DNA of 64,000 bases, from the NCBI RefSeq assembly GCF_900187355.1, contig NZ_LT906451.1:1302501-1366500 (forward strand). The letters are read 5' to 3'. Below, one piece after another: positions 37,559 through 46,764 of this stretch; the first letter of the stretch is position 1, and each line of letters starts with the position of its first letter. The position numbers and the translations under genes are program-made. The notes beneath the pieces are model-generated. The model was not told the DNA's origin. It searched no databases and saw only the letters and a list, made by a program, of their open reading frames with translations. The DNA comes from Legionella lansingensis. Its GTDB lineage: Bacteria > Pseudomonadota > Gammaproteobacteria > Legionellales > Legionellaceae.

Positions 37559-38006
37559 TCTGTCGAATGATTCCTTAATCCTCACTGAACGAAGCTTGAG
37601 CATGCCCTATCACCCTGGAGAAGTTTGTTTTCCCGGGGGGCGTTGGCAAGAAAAGGATGAGGATTTGTATGCCACCGCGCTGCGGGAGTTGCAAGAGGAG
37701 TTAGGTATACCTTCTTCACGTGTGCAATTACAAAGTGCAATGCGTATAGAAGAAACTGCGACAGGTTTCATGATTCAACCATGGCTAGCGTCCATTGATT
37801 CCATTGATCCTTATTCTCCTGATCCCAATGAAGTAGCTGAAGTGTTGCAGCTACCTATGAAGGAAGTAAAAAATAGTAATAATTATCAGGAAGTTATTGT
37901 AAATCGCTATGGTTTGAGCTTTACAAGTTGCCAATACATCGCCAGCGCGCATTTCATATGGGGTGCGACAGCGCGTATTATGAAGCAATTGGTGAAAGAA
38001 TTGTAG
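37494..38006 (+). CDS. Nudix hydrolase, CoA pyrophosphatase (NudL/YeaB) type
   Basis: Nudix enzyme of up to 170 residues. The spacing PGGRWQEKDED..ALRELQEELGI matches the NudL subgroup, which cleaves coenzyme A and derivatives. The preceding SMPYHPGEVCFPGG is the CoA-binding UPF0035-type signature. ATG 37494 lies inside pabB; TTG 37524 would also work. Its TAG stop is part of the left end of the adjoining IS element, so the last bases may have been set by that insertion, although the protein looks complete. Confidence 0.88.
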   Translation: MCSTKINKPDLQRIASVLVVHNLSNDSLILTERSLSMPYHPGEVCFPGGRWQEKDEDLYATALRELQEELGIPSSRVQLQSAMRIEETATGFMIQPWLASIDSIDPYSPDPNEVAEVLQLPMKEVKNSNNYQEVIVNRYGLSFTSCQYIASAHFIWGATARIMKQLVKEL

Positions 38007-39485
38007 GTTGGGCCAAGGCCCATAGCCGTCAGGCTAAGAGTTTAAAAGCACTCTCCTTCGCAGAAGTCAAAGGTCAAAAGAGGTTTCTTTTTTGAATCTT
38101 TGATAGCAAAGAGGGAGAGATTTTCATAGAAATCATTCAAGAAATGCTTTAATCGATAAGGAGACATGAGGGCGATAATCAATCCAGTAGCCTTGGAACT
38201 TAGTTGGTGACAGGCTTTATAAAAAGAGAGTTGTTTGCCTTCTATGTTGCGCATGGGATTGCATAGCAAAAACAAAAGCATCATTGCAATAAACTTACCA
38301 TAGGTTTCAATAATCACTCGAGCAAACTTTTTAGTTTTGATAGAGTCAATATGCATTAAGGATTTACTTAATTTAAAGAGGAGTTCTACCTGCCATCGTA
38401 AAGCATACGTTTGATGAATTGCTTTATTATTGATTTGAGTTTCAGAGGTATTGGTAATATAAATAGACCAACTTTGTAAAGCCAACGATTCCTGGTTTGG
38501 TGTGGAACCACGGCGACGATGATCTTTTATAAGTCTTCTCCGCCTTTGCTCGGCAATGACTGGTGGTAATCGTTGAGCGACCAAGCGGACAGGAATTTTA
38601 TGCGTTGCTCCCATAAGGACCTGCTGAGAAAAGAATGGTGCAGCATTCTCCAAGGTAACGAGTAAATCAAAAGGTTTCTTATCTTGTGTTAGAAGTTTAG
38701 TTCCGGTGAGCAAGCGGCTTATGAAGAAAGCGTTTTCTTCCATAATTTTCTTAAACGTGTTCAGTTTAAAATAACCTAAATCCATTAAATAAAGAGCTCC
38801 TTTTTCAATAGTATTAAAATAATTATCAAAGCCCTGATCGTTATCACAGCCCGAAGTTAGAGTAAGCTCTTTTATTTGTCCACCAAGATAATCAAACATC
38901 ATTTGGATTTTCATAGCGGAACTGGATGCGGCTCCGCCACTGCCTTTAAAAAGCTCATTCAGCGCCTGATGTAAGGATATAGTACTGCTATCAATGATGT
39001 TAAGGCTACTAAATTGCTCCAATCCTTGGAGTTGAGGTAACTTTTTCATTTGAAAGTGCTTTAAACAGAATAATGAAAAGGCTTTAAGAAATCCGGCTGT
39101 TCGTTCGTTAAATCGCTCATGTAATGATTGTTTTTTGATATAAACTTTTTGCGTTTTTACCAATCCACAGAAAAGTTCCAAATTAAAATGTTCTGAAAAA
39201 CAGAGCGTTATCAATGATTTTATAAAAACACTAGGTGTCAATTTTGAACGGCGTTTCTGAAAACCTGTTTCCTTTCCTATCCGATCCGCTTCATAAGTAA
39301 AAAATTTAAAGATTTCTTGAGGAATATTTGATAGGGTATCCAGCAGCATAGAGTCCCTTTTGGTTGTTTTCCTGGCGGGAAAAAATTTAAAAGGGTACTC
39401 TAGCTTTTTTTATTATTATTTCAATAAGTTAAACAAACAATTTCTTTCTTAGCCTGACGGCTATGGGCCAAGGCCCAACCTACAA
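38001..39485. mobile_element. IS4-type insertion sequence with 39-bp inverted ends
   Basis: A transposase gene enclosed by two 39-nt inverted sequences, 38001-38039 (TTGTAGGTTGGGCC...) and 39447-39485. They are identical except for the two central bases AA/TT of the GGCC-AA-GGCC core. The transposase stop is only 2 nt inside the left repeat, so the repeat probably is, or includes, the element end. I saw no target duplication beside it. The same core occurs as a free repeat at 27208-27277, so insertion into a pre-existing palindrome is an alternative. Confidence 0.7.
38042..39349 (-). CDS. IS4 family transposase
   Basis: DDE transposase of 435 residues that looks intact. The catalytic acidic residues fit IS4: first Asp in LNIIDSSTISL, second in LYLMDLGYF, and Glu in the Y-R-E signature YALRWQVELLFKLSK. 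An N-terminal DNA-binding region (KLTPSVFIKSLI) precedes them. It lies between the Nudix gene and tRNA-Ser, on the opposite strand to its neighbours. Confidence 0.9.
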   Translation of the reverse strand: MLLDTLSNIPQEIFKFFTYEADRIGKETGFQKRRSKLTPSVFIKSLITLCFSEHFNLELFCGLVKTQKVYIKKQSLHERFNERTAGFLKAFSLFCLKHFQMKKLPQLQGLEQFSSLNIIDSSTISLHQALNELFKGSGGAASSSAMKIQMMFDYLGGQIKELTLTSGCDNDQGFDNYFNTIEKGALYLMDLGYFKLNTFKKIMEENAFFISRLLTGTKLLTQDKKPFDLLVTLENAAPFFSQQVLMGATHKIPVRLVAQRLPPVIAEQRRRRLIKDHRRRGSTPNQESLALQSWSIYITNTSETQINNKAIHQTYALRWQVELLFKLSKSLMHIDSIKTKKFARVIIETYGKFIAMMLLFLLCNPMRNIEGKQLSFYKACHQLSSKATGLIIALMSPYRLKHFLNDFYENLSLFAIKDSKKKPLLTFDFCEGECF

Positions 39486-39506
39486 AAATTTGAAGGTATT
39501 AAAACT

Positions 39507-39594
39507 TGGCGGAGAGGCAGGGATTCGAACCCTGGGAAGGTCGCCCTTCAACGGTTTTCAAGACCGCCGCTTTCAACCGCTCAGCCACCTCTCC
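39507..39594 (-). tRNA. tRNA-Ser(UGA)
   Basis: An 88-nt cloverleaf including encoded CCA. The acceptor stem is GGAGAGG paired with CCTCTCC. The anticodon loop CTTGAAA carries anticodon TGA, flanked by a CGGCGGT/ACCGCCG-type stem. A long variable arm marks a class II tRNA, and GGTTCGAATCC forms the T arm. It lies 21 nt beyond the IS element and is divergent from bamD. Confidence 0.96.
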
Positions 39595-39828
39595 GATGTG
39601 CGAAATATATATCAACATGATTCTCTTTGCAAATGTTTTAAGACTCATTCTTTTTCATGCTGATTCGATGTTTTTACAGTTCGCAAAAGTATCAATGATG
39701 GGTATAATGGGCCCAGTTGAAATTAGAACAGACTTCAGTTAGCAATGTTTTTTTAGCGTAAATGGCGATGTAAAAACATGAAGAGATTGAGCGGTTCTAA
39801 TTATAGCTTTCTGATTTATAGGTGTTAT

Positions 39829-40605
39829 ATGAAACGAATTCAAGCGCTGCTCCTTATTGGCCTTTTACTGTCCTTAACGGCTTGTGCAAAAAAATGGTGG
39901 CATAAAGATGATGATGACTACAATCCCTATCAGGGTATGAGCGCAAAGCAGTTGCTAACTGAAGCAGAGCGGGCCATCGCTAAAGAGCAATACGAGAGCG
40001 CGGCTAAACGACTTGAAGCCATGGAATCAATGTATCCTTTTAGCGATTACGCTGAGAAAGCGCAGATGGATCTTATTTATGCTTATTATAAAAAAGGGGA
40101 TTTCGCCTCTGCAGCAGCTACAGCAGAGCGGTTTATTCACCTCTATCCGCGGTCTAGAAATGTTGATTACGCTTACTACATGAAAGGATTAGCCAATTTC
40201 CAACAACCTCGAGGAACTTTTGCGAATAAGCTTCCCTTAGATGAGTCTTGGCGCGATCCGGGTACCCAAGCCCAAGCCTATTCAGATTTCGCAACACTCG
40301 TTGAGAGATTCCCTGATAGCCGTTATAAGCCCAACGCATTGCAACGCATGATCTATCTGAGAAATATGTTTGCTCAACGCGAATTAAATACTTCCAAATA
40401 TTATTTCCAGCGGAAAATGTACGTTGCAGCAACCGAGAGAGCGAGCTTTTTGATAAAGAATTATCCACAAGCTCCCAGTGCCCAAGAGGCTTTAGCAATT
40501 ATGTACCATGCCAACAAGGCATTGGGATTAACACAGGCTGCGAACGATGCTCTGACTGTTTATCAATCGACTTATCATCGACAACCTGGACCTATAACGT
40601 TTTAA
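39829..40605 (+). CDS. bamD: Outer membrane assembly lipoprotein BamD
   Basis: Lipoprotein of the BAM complex that assembles outer-membrane beta-barrels. The signal peptide and lipobox are LLSLTAC, so the mature protein starts at Cys20. The body is TPR-like (YPFSDYAEKAQMDLIYAYYK, YPRSRNVDYAYYMKGLAN), as in BamD/ComL. ATG 39829 is chosen because it directly precedes the lipoprotein signal and has AGGTG 4 nt upstream; an in-frame ATG at 39778 would add 17 unlikely residues. 258 residues is normal. Confidence 0.95.
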   Translation: MKRIQALLLIGLLLSLTACAKKWWHKDDDDYNPYQGMSAKQLLTEAERAIAKEQYESAAKRLEAMESMYPFSDYAEKAQMDLIYAYYKKGDFASAAATAERFIHLYPRSRNVDYAYYMKGLANFQQPRGTFANKLPLDESWRDPGTQAQAYSDFATLVERFPDSRYKPNALQRMIYLRNMFAQRELNTSKYYFQRKMYVAATERASFLIKNYPQAPSAQEALAIMYHANKALGLTQAANDALTVYQSTYHRQPGPITF

Positions 40606-40619
40606 GCAGTTTTGATATA

Positions 40620-40683
40620 CCCCTCACCCGCCGCGCTTATGCGCATCGACCTCTCCCACAAGAGGAGAGGGTAGGGTGAGGGG
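40620..40683. repeat. Repeat family C, long form
   Basis: Outer 10-bp arms CCCCTCACCC / GGGTGAGGGG enclose an inner CTCTCC / GGAGAG hairpin. It lies between the convergent bamD and rdgC genes. It is the most complete copy of the family seen at 18049 and 32773. Confidence 0.7.
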
Positions 40684-40693
40684 AAAAATATCA

Positions 40694-41620
40694 TCAAGCC
40701 GAATGGGCTATTTGTTGAACATGTTTTTGCGCCAGGGCCGGAGTCAATCCCGCTAATAAATCATTAATCAAGGCTCGTAACTCACCACTGAGTAGAGTAA
40801 GAGCAGCATCCCTTTGTTGATATGTCTCTTCCAGCTGTTTTATCTCATTAAATTCATCAATCAAATAGTCCAAACATCGCAAACGCTTGAGTGTGAGATC
40901 GTGGGTTAGTGTAAATTGGATGCGTTCATTCCATATCAATGAGATTTCAGCAGCTGCTAACCCTTGGGATAAGAGAGTTAGAATTTCTTCCGCAGGTAAT
41001 TCATATCCTTTGCAGTTAACGCGTTTCTTCTCATCATCCAAGGAAAATAACAAGCAATCAGAGGCTAATTGCAAAGAGGGAGGGAGTGATTGCGGCTCAC
41101 TAATCCACTGAGCAAAACGCATGGCTAAATTTTCATGATGACTGACGGGTTCAATGTGAATTCCAGGAAGAGATTTGCGTAAAAAAGATGTTAACTGAGA
41201 AGCCTGATTATTGCTTGAAGCATTAACGATGAGGCGATTAGTTGTGCTATCAAGCATGGCAAGGAGTTGTTTTTGAACGCAAAAGGATTTAGGTAATAGT
41301 TCAAATTCTAAATCTTCAGCAAGCTGCAATCGCTCAGCTCGTTTTATCGTTCGCTGCTGTTGTGCTTCCAGGGTCTGGATGCGTTCAACCAGTAAACGCT
41401 TAATCACACCTCGAGGTAATATACGTTCCTCTTTCCCTAAACACACAAGTGAGCAACCCGCTACTTCCTGCACAAGCTCATCACCGCTTGCAGGAGTCCA
41501 ACCGTAAATAAATCTGGCATGAGGTGGACATGGTTTGAGGGTTTCTTCAGCCAAGACTGCGGCTAAATCCACGTCCTCTTTCATTTCATACTGATAAATA
41601 ATTGCGCTGTTGAACCACAT
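40694..41620 (-). CDS. rdgC: Recombination-associated protein RdgC
   Basis: Ring-shaped DNA-binding protein of 308 residues that modulates RecA. MWFNSAIIYQY at the start, GKEERILPRGVIKRLL near residue 68 and the C-terminal MTGELAALI-like LLSGELRALINDLL match RdgC. ATG 41620 is preferred to the TTG 15 nt upstream because it gives the canonical MWF start, with GAGG 11 nt before it. Confidence 0.92.
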   Translation of the reverse strand: MWFNSAIIYQYEMKEDVDLAAVLAEETLKPCPPHARFIYGWTPASGDELVQEVAGCSLVCLGKEERILPRGVIKRLLVERIQTLEAQQQRTIKRAERLQLAEDLEFELLPKSFCVQKQLLAMLDSTTNRLIVNASSNNQASQLTSFLRKSLPGIHIEPVSHHENLAMRFAQWISEPQSLPPSLQLASDCLLFSLDDEKKRVNCKGYELPAEEILTLLSQGLAAAEISLIWNERIQFTLTHDLTLKRLRCLDYLIDEFNEIKQLEETYQQRDAALTLLSGELRALINDLLAGLTPALAQKHVQQIAHSA

Positions 41621-41671
41621 AGTATATATCCTCAATAAAAAACTCTGACTCTAGAGATTGTTCATTAAATA

Positions 41672-41757
41672 GTGTCATTCCCGCGCAGGCGGGAATCCAT
41701 TTCTGGATAGAGCGAAACGTTAATCAGGATGGCTCCCCGTCTACGCGGGGATGACAC
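41672..41757. repeat. Palindromic repeat, family B (CATTCCCGCG type)
   Basis: An 86-nt element with 14-nt inverted ends (GTGTCATTCCCGCG / CGCGGGGATGACAC, one mismatch). Each end forms its own hairpin. A related copy lies at 61450-61530. It is between rdgC and the downstream outer-membrane protein gene. Confidence 0.75.
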
Positions 41758-41776
41758 GCTGGTAAAACCCTCGACT

Positions 41777-42736
41777 TTACCAGTAAGCATTTAAAGCTAA
41801 GACATAAGAAATAAAATTCGTTGTCTCACGTCCGGTGACTGTAAACCATGGACCAGCAATAATGCCTACATTGGAAGAAAAATTATATTCAATGGCTGGC
41901 GCCAAGGTGATCTCTTCGATGTCTCCATGGCCAATTGTCGCTGGCATTCCTGAAGCAAGATTACCGACGATCCCATTAAAACTTGTTGCTCCGCGAGAGG
42001 CGTAGTAACTTTCCATAACAGCTACCCAATTTTGCGTTAAGGTGAATTCAGCTGCTACATCAACACTAAACAAATCGCCTGGATCAATTTTTCCTGCAGT
42101 TTGTGGAGTCCCACCAAAACTGCTCAAACCACGGATAGATACTTTACTTGCGTGCAAGTAATTCAAGCTCAAACGACTGCGGAGATAATGATTACCAAGT
42201 TGACGGAGGTGTTGAAAATTTAAAGCCACCCCTGTCTGGTAACTCCCAAGTCCTGTGGCGTCTGCACCATTGTTTAGGGGATCAAGACCCTCAAACTTCC
42301 CTGTAGGAACAATTCCCTGCACAGCAACACGAAGATCGGGTCTCCATTTTGAATCTTTCTGCTCCAAAGCCTGATAACCCAAAATGGCTGATGTATCACC
42401 TATGCTTTGAGAGCTAGCTCCTTGGTTGCGGTTATAGACATAAGGCAAGCTATACTGAACATCCATCCGATCGGTTAAACCGTGACTAAAAATAGGGTTA
42501 CCAATAAAGCTCTCGCTGCGAGGAGTGTGAATTAATTTCCAGTGTCTTGAAAAAACACCGTTATTGACGGTATAAAAACCATAGGTTTCCAAATTGCTAT
42601 GACCTCTTGGAATGGTATGCCCAGCAGGTGCCAAAAGAGGCCCCGTAAACCATGGGCCAGCCCATGTTTCTGTGGGTAAAGCAACGGATGCCGCTAACAA
42701 AGCAGCGGAAAAAGAATTTACAGCAATCTTTATCAT
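41777..42736 (-). CDS. Outer-membrane beta-barrel protein, transporter-like
   Basis: Exported protein of 319 residues with a signal peptide ending ETWA, then GPWFTGPLLAPAG. The mature part alternates hydrophobic and polar residues with many aromatic residues and ends in a Trp (LALNAYW), all typical of an outer-membrane barrel. It resembles the MetA-pathway phenol-degradation / transporter family of barrels, but the substrate is unknown. Similar GPW-starting proteins seem to be common in Legionella. Monocistronic, divergent from rlmI. Confidence 0.75.
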   Translation of the reverse strand: MIKIAVNSFSAALLAASVALPTETWAGPWFTGPLLAPAGHTIPRGHSNLETYGFYTVNNGVFSRHWKLIHTPRSESFIGNPIFSHGLTDRMDVQYSLPYVYNRNQGASSQSIGDTSAILGYQALEQKDSKWRPDLRVAVQGIVPTGKFEGLDPLNNGADATGLGSYQTGVALNFQHLRQLGNHYLRSRLSLNYLHASKVSIRGLSSFGGTPQTAGKIDPGDLFSVDVAAEFTLTQNWVAVMESYYASRGATSFNGIVGNLASGMPATIGHGDIEEITLAPAIEYNFSSNVGIIAGPWFTVTGRETTNFISYVLALNAYW

Positions 42737-42804
42737 TTCAAATCACCTTGCAGCTTCTCAAGACGGTAGTGTAGATTAGCCGACTTTTAACCTTTGGGAA
42801 ATAT

Positions 42805-43974
42805 ATGAGACCAGCTATTTATTTACAAAAAACAAAAGAAAATACGATTAGGCGAGGCCATCCCTGGATTTACCCAAAAGCCATTAAGAAAACAACGGGA
42901 AAATTAACGACCGGAGAATTGGTTGACATCTTTACCACTGAAGGGGAGTCCCTTGGGGTAGGGGCATATAATGAAAACTCCCTCTATCGGGTAAGGGTAT
43001 TAGCACAAACATGGGAAAATATTGATAGCAAGTCTATCGATAAACTTATTCAGCACCGCTTAACTCAAGCTCTTCTTATTCGTGAAAGCTTAAACTTGCC
43101 CAATGAGAACACCAATGCTTACCGTTTATTTAACAGTGAAGCAGATGGTTTATCAGGACTAACAATTGATCGGTTTAATCAAATAACCGTTGTAGCTAGT
43201 TCAGCGTATTGGGTTGAGGCAAACAGAGAAGTCATTTCTAGCTGTATTAATGAGCGCTTGCCCGGTGAAATGATCTGGATTCCACAACAAAAACCTCTCA
43301 TGCAAGATGGTTGGCGGATCATTGAGGAAAAAAACATAATGGCTAGTACCACCGTTGTGGAGGCTGGGATTATTTTCTATGTAGATTTTTCCCAGGTGCA
43401 AAAGACAGGCTTATTTCTTGATCAACGCGAAAATCATCAGCGCATAGCAGCCTTAGCAAAAGGCAAGCGGGTCTTGGATCTCTATTGCTATACGGGTGGT
43501 TTTGCTTTGCATGCTGCCAAGGCGATGGCTAGCACGGTGACTGCTGTGGATAGTTCTGAGCAAGCCATTTTGCAAGCAAAGCATAACGCCAGGCTGAATG
43601 ACGTGCACAATATTGAATTTGTTGAGGCGGATGCTCGTGATTATTTAGCCAGTGCGGGTAATTACGATGTGGTTATCCTAGACCCACCGAAACTCGTCCC
43701 TTCGCAGCAGCATTTGCAACGAGCAAAAAATTATTATCGTTTCCTCCATCGAGAACTGTTTAAAGCAATGCAGGAAGGCTCATTGTTAATGACTTGTAAT
43801 TGCTCAGCAGCATTATCCACACAGGATTTTACTGCTTTAGTAAGTAGTCAAGCTGCGGCAGTTGGAAAGCAGGCACGTGTTTTAGGCATCTTTGGACCAG
43901 CAAGTTGCCATCCTACGCTACCAGCATTTCCTGAGGGTAATTATTTAACGGCAGTGTTGATTGCAGTTGTTTGA
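42805..43974 (+). CDS. rlmI: 23S rRNA (cytosine-5)-methyltransferase RlmI-type
   Basis: SAM-dependent RNA methyltransferase of 389 residues. It has an N-terminal PUA domain (RRGHPWIYPKAIKKTTG), a linker with FNSEADGLSGLTIDRF, and a C-terminal Rossmann methyltransferase (VLDLYCYTGGFALHAA; catalytic VILDPPKLVPS). The E. coli enzyme modifies C1962 of 23S rRNA. It converges on hisIE. Confidence 0.9.
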   Translation: MRPAIYLQKTKENTIRRGHPWIYPKAIKKTTGKLTTGELVDIFTTEGESLGVGAYNENSLYRVRVLAQTWENIDSKSIDKLIQHRLTQALLIRESLNLPNENTNAYRLFNSEADGLSGLTIDRFNQITVVASSAYWVEANREVISSCINERLPGEMIWIPQQKPLMQDGWRIIEEKNIMASTTVVEAGIIFYVDFSQVQKTGLFLDQRENHQRIAALAKGKRVLDLYCYTGGFALHAAKAMASTVTAVDSSEQAILQAKHNARLNDVHNIEFVEADARDYLASAGNYDVVILDPPKLVPSQQHLQRAKNYYRFLHRELFKAMQEGSLLMTCNCSAALSTQDFTALVSSQAAAVGKQARVLGIFGPASCHPTLPAFPEGNYLTAVLIAVV

Positions 43975-43979
43975 GTTAT

Positions 43980-44041
43980 CCTCAAGATTCGGGAAGCTAC
44001 GCTCAGGTCCTTAACTTGATGATGGGCTCTGAATCTTGAGG
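43980..44041. repeat. Inverted repeat between convergent genes
   Basis: Perfect 11-bp arms CCTCAAGATTC (43980-43990) and GAATCTTGAGG (44031-44041) around a 40-nt loop. It is placed between rlmI and hisIE. It has no T-tract, so its role is unclear. Confidence 0.55.
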
Positions 44042-44056
44042 AGGAGTTGGAAACAG

Positions 44057-44677
44057 CTAGCAATCGTTCGTGTGACGTTTTTGCAAGCATTCTAATACCT
44101 CATAAAAACTCACTTCACAGGCTTGCAACAAAACGAGCAAATGGTAAAGCAGGTCAGCGGATTCATTAATTAATTCATTTTGATTTTGTGTTAAAGCAGC
44201 AATCACAGTTTCTACAGCCTCCTCACCTACTTTCTGAGCACAACGCTCAATCCCTGATGTAAGCAATTGTGTTGTATAACTGTCCTTCGTTTTCTCCACA
44301 CTACGCTGCAGAATAAGCTCAATCAAAGCCTGTAAAAAACTTAATTTTGCGGTCGTGGTAACCTGAAAACAACTTTGGAAGCCCAGGTGACATGTTGGAC
44401 CCTTGGGCTTTACATGAATTAAGAGACTGTCCCCATCGCAATCAGTGGCAATTGACTCAACAAACATGGTATTACCAGACGTTTCTCCTTTGCGCCATAG
44501 ACGTCCTTTGCTACGGCTATAGAAGGTGAGTTGTTTTGTTTCCAGAGTTATCCCTAACGCTTCTTGATTCATGTATCCCAGCATGAGTACATTGCCCGTA
44601 TTGCTATCCTGGATGATGGCAGGAATTAAACCATTCATCTTCTGCCAGTCTAAATTAGTAAGTTGTGCGCTATTCAT
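44057..44677 (-). CDS. hisI: Bifunctional phosphoribosyl-AMP cyclohydrolase / phosphoribosyl-ATP pyrophosphatase
   Basis: Fused HisI-HisE of 206 residues catalysing histidine steps 2 and 3. The HisI half has [14 protein letters not shown], the zinc motif DCDGDSLL and a cysteine in GPTCHLG. The HisE half has [18 protein letters not shown] and [13 protein letters not shown]. Last gene of the his operon, overlapping hisF by 4 nt. Confidence 0.97.
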   Translation of the reverse strand: MNSAQLTNLDWQKMNGLIPAIIQDSNTGNVLMLGYMNQEALGITLETKQLTFYSRSKGRLWRKGETSGNTMFVESIATDCDGDSLLIHVKPKGPTCHLGFQSCFQVTTTAKLSFLQALIELILQRSVEKTKDSYTTQLLTSGIERCAQKVGEEAVETVIAALTQNQNELINESADLLYHLLVLLQACEVSFYEVLECLQKRHTNDC

Positions 44678-45441
44678 AACCTTACCTCAATATCATTGTT
44701 GGCGAGCGTTCGCTTAACGTCTTTAATACTTAATATCTTGTCATGGAACACAGAAGCTGCCAGTGCACCATCTACCTTCGTTTGTTTAAAGACTTGAACA
44801 AAATCATCAAGTTGACCAGCACCTCCGGAGGCAATCAAAGGTACGTGCGTTATTGAGCGAATCAATAACAATTGCTCGAGATCGTAACCCTTACGCATGC
44901 CATCAACATGCATGCAATTAAGAACAATTTCACCAGCCCCTCTATTCTGTACTTCTTTTACCCAGTCCAGGGTTTTGCGTCGAGAATTCTTGCTTCTCTT
45001 TTCATCACCTGTGTATTGGTAGACATAAAAATCATCGTCTATCCACTGACTATCCACGCCAATAACAATACATTGACTGCCAAAAATACGACTCAATTGA
45101 TCAATTAAATTTGGATTTTCCAGGGCAGGGCTATTGATGGATAACTTATCTGCCCCAGCATTCAAAATTTTCCTGGCTGTATCAAGATTGCGAATTCCAC
45201 CTGCGACCGTAAATGGAATACTGATGGTGCTGGCAACCTGATTAATCCATCTGGGACAAACAGCACGTCCATCAGCACTGGCAGTGATGTCATAAAATAC
45301 CAATTCATCGGCACCTTGTTGGGAATAGGATGTTGCTAAAGGCAAGATTTCACCGACCACTCTATGGTTGCGAAATTTTACCCCTTTCACCACCTGATTA
45401 TTTTGTACATCCAGGCAAGGAATGATGCGTTTAGCTAACAT
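44674..45441 (-). CDS. hisF: Imidazole glycerol phosphate synthase, cyclase subunit
   Basis: TIM-barrel enzyme of 255 residues that uses ammonia from HisH to form imidazole glycerol phosphate and AICAR. The start [20 protein letters not shown] contains the first catalytic Asp; the second is in [11 protein letters not shown] 45441 overlaps the hisA end by 11 nt. An extended start further upstream would add 16 atypical residues and is rejected. Confidence 0.97.
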   Translation of the reverse strand: MLAKRIIPCLDVQNNQVVKGVKFRNHRVVGEILPLATSYSQQGADELVFYDITASADGRAVCPRWINQVASTISIPFTVAGGIRNLDTARKILNAGADKLSINSPALENPNLIDQLSRIFGSQCIVIGVDSQWIDDDFYVYQYTGDEKRSKNSRRKTLDWVKEVQNRGAGEIVLNCMHVDGMRKGYDLEQLLLIRSITHVPLIASGGAGQLDDFVQVFKQTKVDGALAASVFHDKILSIKDVKRTLANNDIEVRL

Positions 45442-46171
45442 AATGCGTAAGTCCTGATAAATAGTTTGCCAAGTCAAAGTCAGTTTCATAAAGCATGCGT
45501 CCGAGGATGGCAGCTTTTAATTTAAGAGAGGCGAGCACCTTTAGATCCGCTATGTTGCGAATTCCCCCCGAAGCTTGCCAATGAACCTCGGGAAAGCGTT
45601 CCACGGCTTGGGCATAGAGCGTGAAATTAGGACCGTTCATCATGCCATCACGGGCAATGTCAGTACACAAAACGTCTTTAATGCCGAGTAGCTGATAATA
45701 ACTGACTACTTCCCATAAATTGTTGTTGGTTGATGTTTGCCAACCATGAATAGCAGGTCGGGGCACGCCATCTTCGATATTAACGTCCAGGGCCAAAACG
45801 ATATTTTCTGCTCCTATTTCTTTAATGATTTGTGATACAAGATGCGGATTGCTATGAGCAATACTGCCAATGACCAGCTTATTGACTCCCGCATTAAAGC
45901 AAGCTTGGGCGCTAGCTAAGGTACGAATCCCACCTCCGACTTGTAGCGTTAGACCAGGGATTTTTAGCATTCGAATCAAAGCCAGTTGCTGTATATCCCC
46001 TGATTTAGCGCCATCAAGATCCACGAGATGCAAGCGTTGTGCACCTTGCTTTGCATAGTGCTGCGCCAGTTTTATTGGTGAGTCCTTATAAACCGATACC
46101 CGATTGAAATTGCCTTGTTGTAGACGCACGCATTTGCCTTGTTGCAAGTCAATTGCTGGAATAACTAACAT
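45431..46171 (-). CDS. hisA: ProFAR isomerase
   Basis: TIM-barrel isomerase of 246 residues for histidine step 4. [17 protein letters not shown] with the catalytic Asp at residue 8 and the second Asp in [12 protein letters not shown] are diagnostic, plus QVGGGIRT. It overlaps hisH by 7 nt and hisF by 11 nt. Confidence 0.97.
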   Translation of the reverse strand: MLVIPAIDLQQGKCVRLQQGNFNRVSVYKDSPIKLAQHYAKQGAQRLHLVDLDGAKSGDIQQLALIRMLKIPGLTLQVGGGIRTLASAQACFNAGVNKLVIGSIAHSNPHLVSQIIKEIGAENIVLALDVNIEDGVPRPAIHGWQTSTNNNLWEVVSYYQLLGIKDVLCTDIARDGMMNGPNFTLYAQAVERFPEVHWQASGGIRNIADLKVLASLKLKAAILGRMLYETDFDLANYLSGLTHYVS

Positions 46172-46764
46172 CTTTTCTCCGATTGCAAAAAATTATTAAG
46201 TAATTTAAGCCCTACATCTGCCGATTTCTCGGGATGAAATTGCATTCCGTAAATGTTTTTATACTGCACAATGGCTGTAAATGACTGACTGTATTGACAG
46301 CCAGCTAAGGCATAATCAGTAGTTAAAAGGGCATAACTGTGGACAAAATAAACATAGTCGTTTGCATGCAACCCTTGCGCTAGCGGGGATGCTTTATGCC
46401 AAAGCAAACGGTTCCATCCCATATGAGGGACGGGGTAATCTGTTTTACCGGGTAGACGTTTTGCGCAGCCGGGAATGAGTTTTAAGCAATCGACATCATC
46501 TTCCTCGCTATGCTCAAGTAACAACTGCATCCCAAGACAAATGCCTAAAATGGGTTGCGATAGTTGTGGCAATATCTCCGTTAGGTGATGGTAGCGCAAG
46601 GCCTGCATTGCAACTCCGGCAGCGCCTACTCCTGGCAGGATAATGTGACTTGCTTTTTCAAGATCTTGGGCATTGTGAGTCAACATGTACTGATAGCCTA
46701 GTCGACTAATAGCATTGGTAAGTGAGGTTAGGTTATTTCCGGTCACATCAATAACAGCAATCAT
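46165..46764 (-). CDS. hisH: Imidazole glycerol phosphate synthase, glutaminase subunit
   Basis: Class I amidotransferase of 199 residues that supplies ammonia to HisF. The catalytic Cys is in [11 protein letters not shown] and the His/Glu pair is in GMQFHPEKS. It overlaps hisB by 4 nt. Confidence 0.97.
   Translation of the reverse strand: MIAVIDVTGNNLTSLTNAISRLGYQYMLTHNAQDLEKASHIILPGVGAAGVAMQALRYHHLTEILPQLSQPILGICLGMQLLLEHSEEDDVDCLKLIPGCAKRLPGKTDYPVPHMGWNRLLWHKASPLAQGLHANDYVYFVHSYALLTTDYALAGCQYSQSFTAIVQYKNIYGMQFHPEKSADVGLKLLNNFLQSEKRC

Noticed and set aside
38001-39485. Target-site duplication around the IS element
   Set aside because: The bases just outside the two 39-nt ends (GGTGAAAGAA and AAATTTGAAG) do not match.
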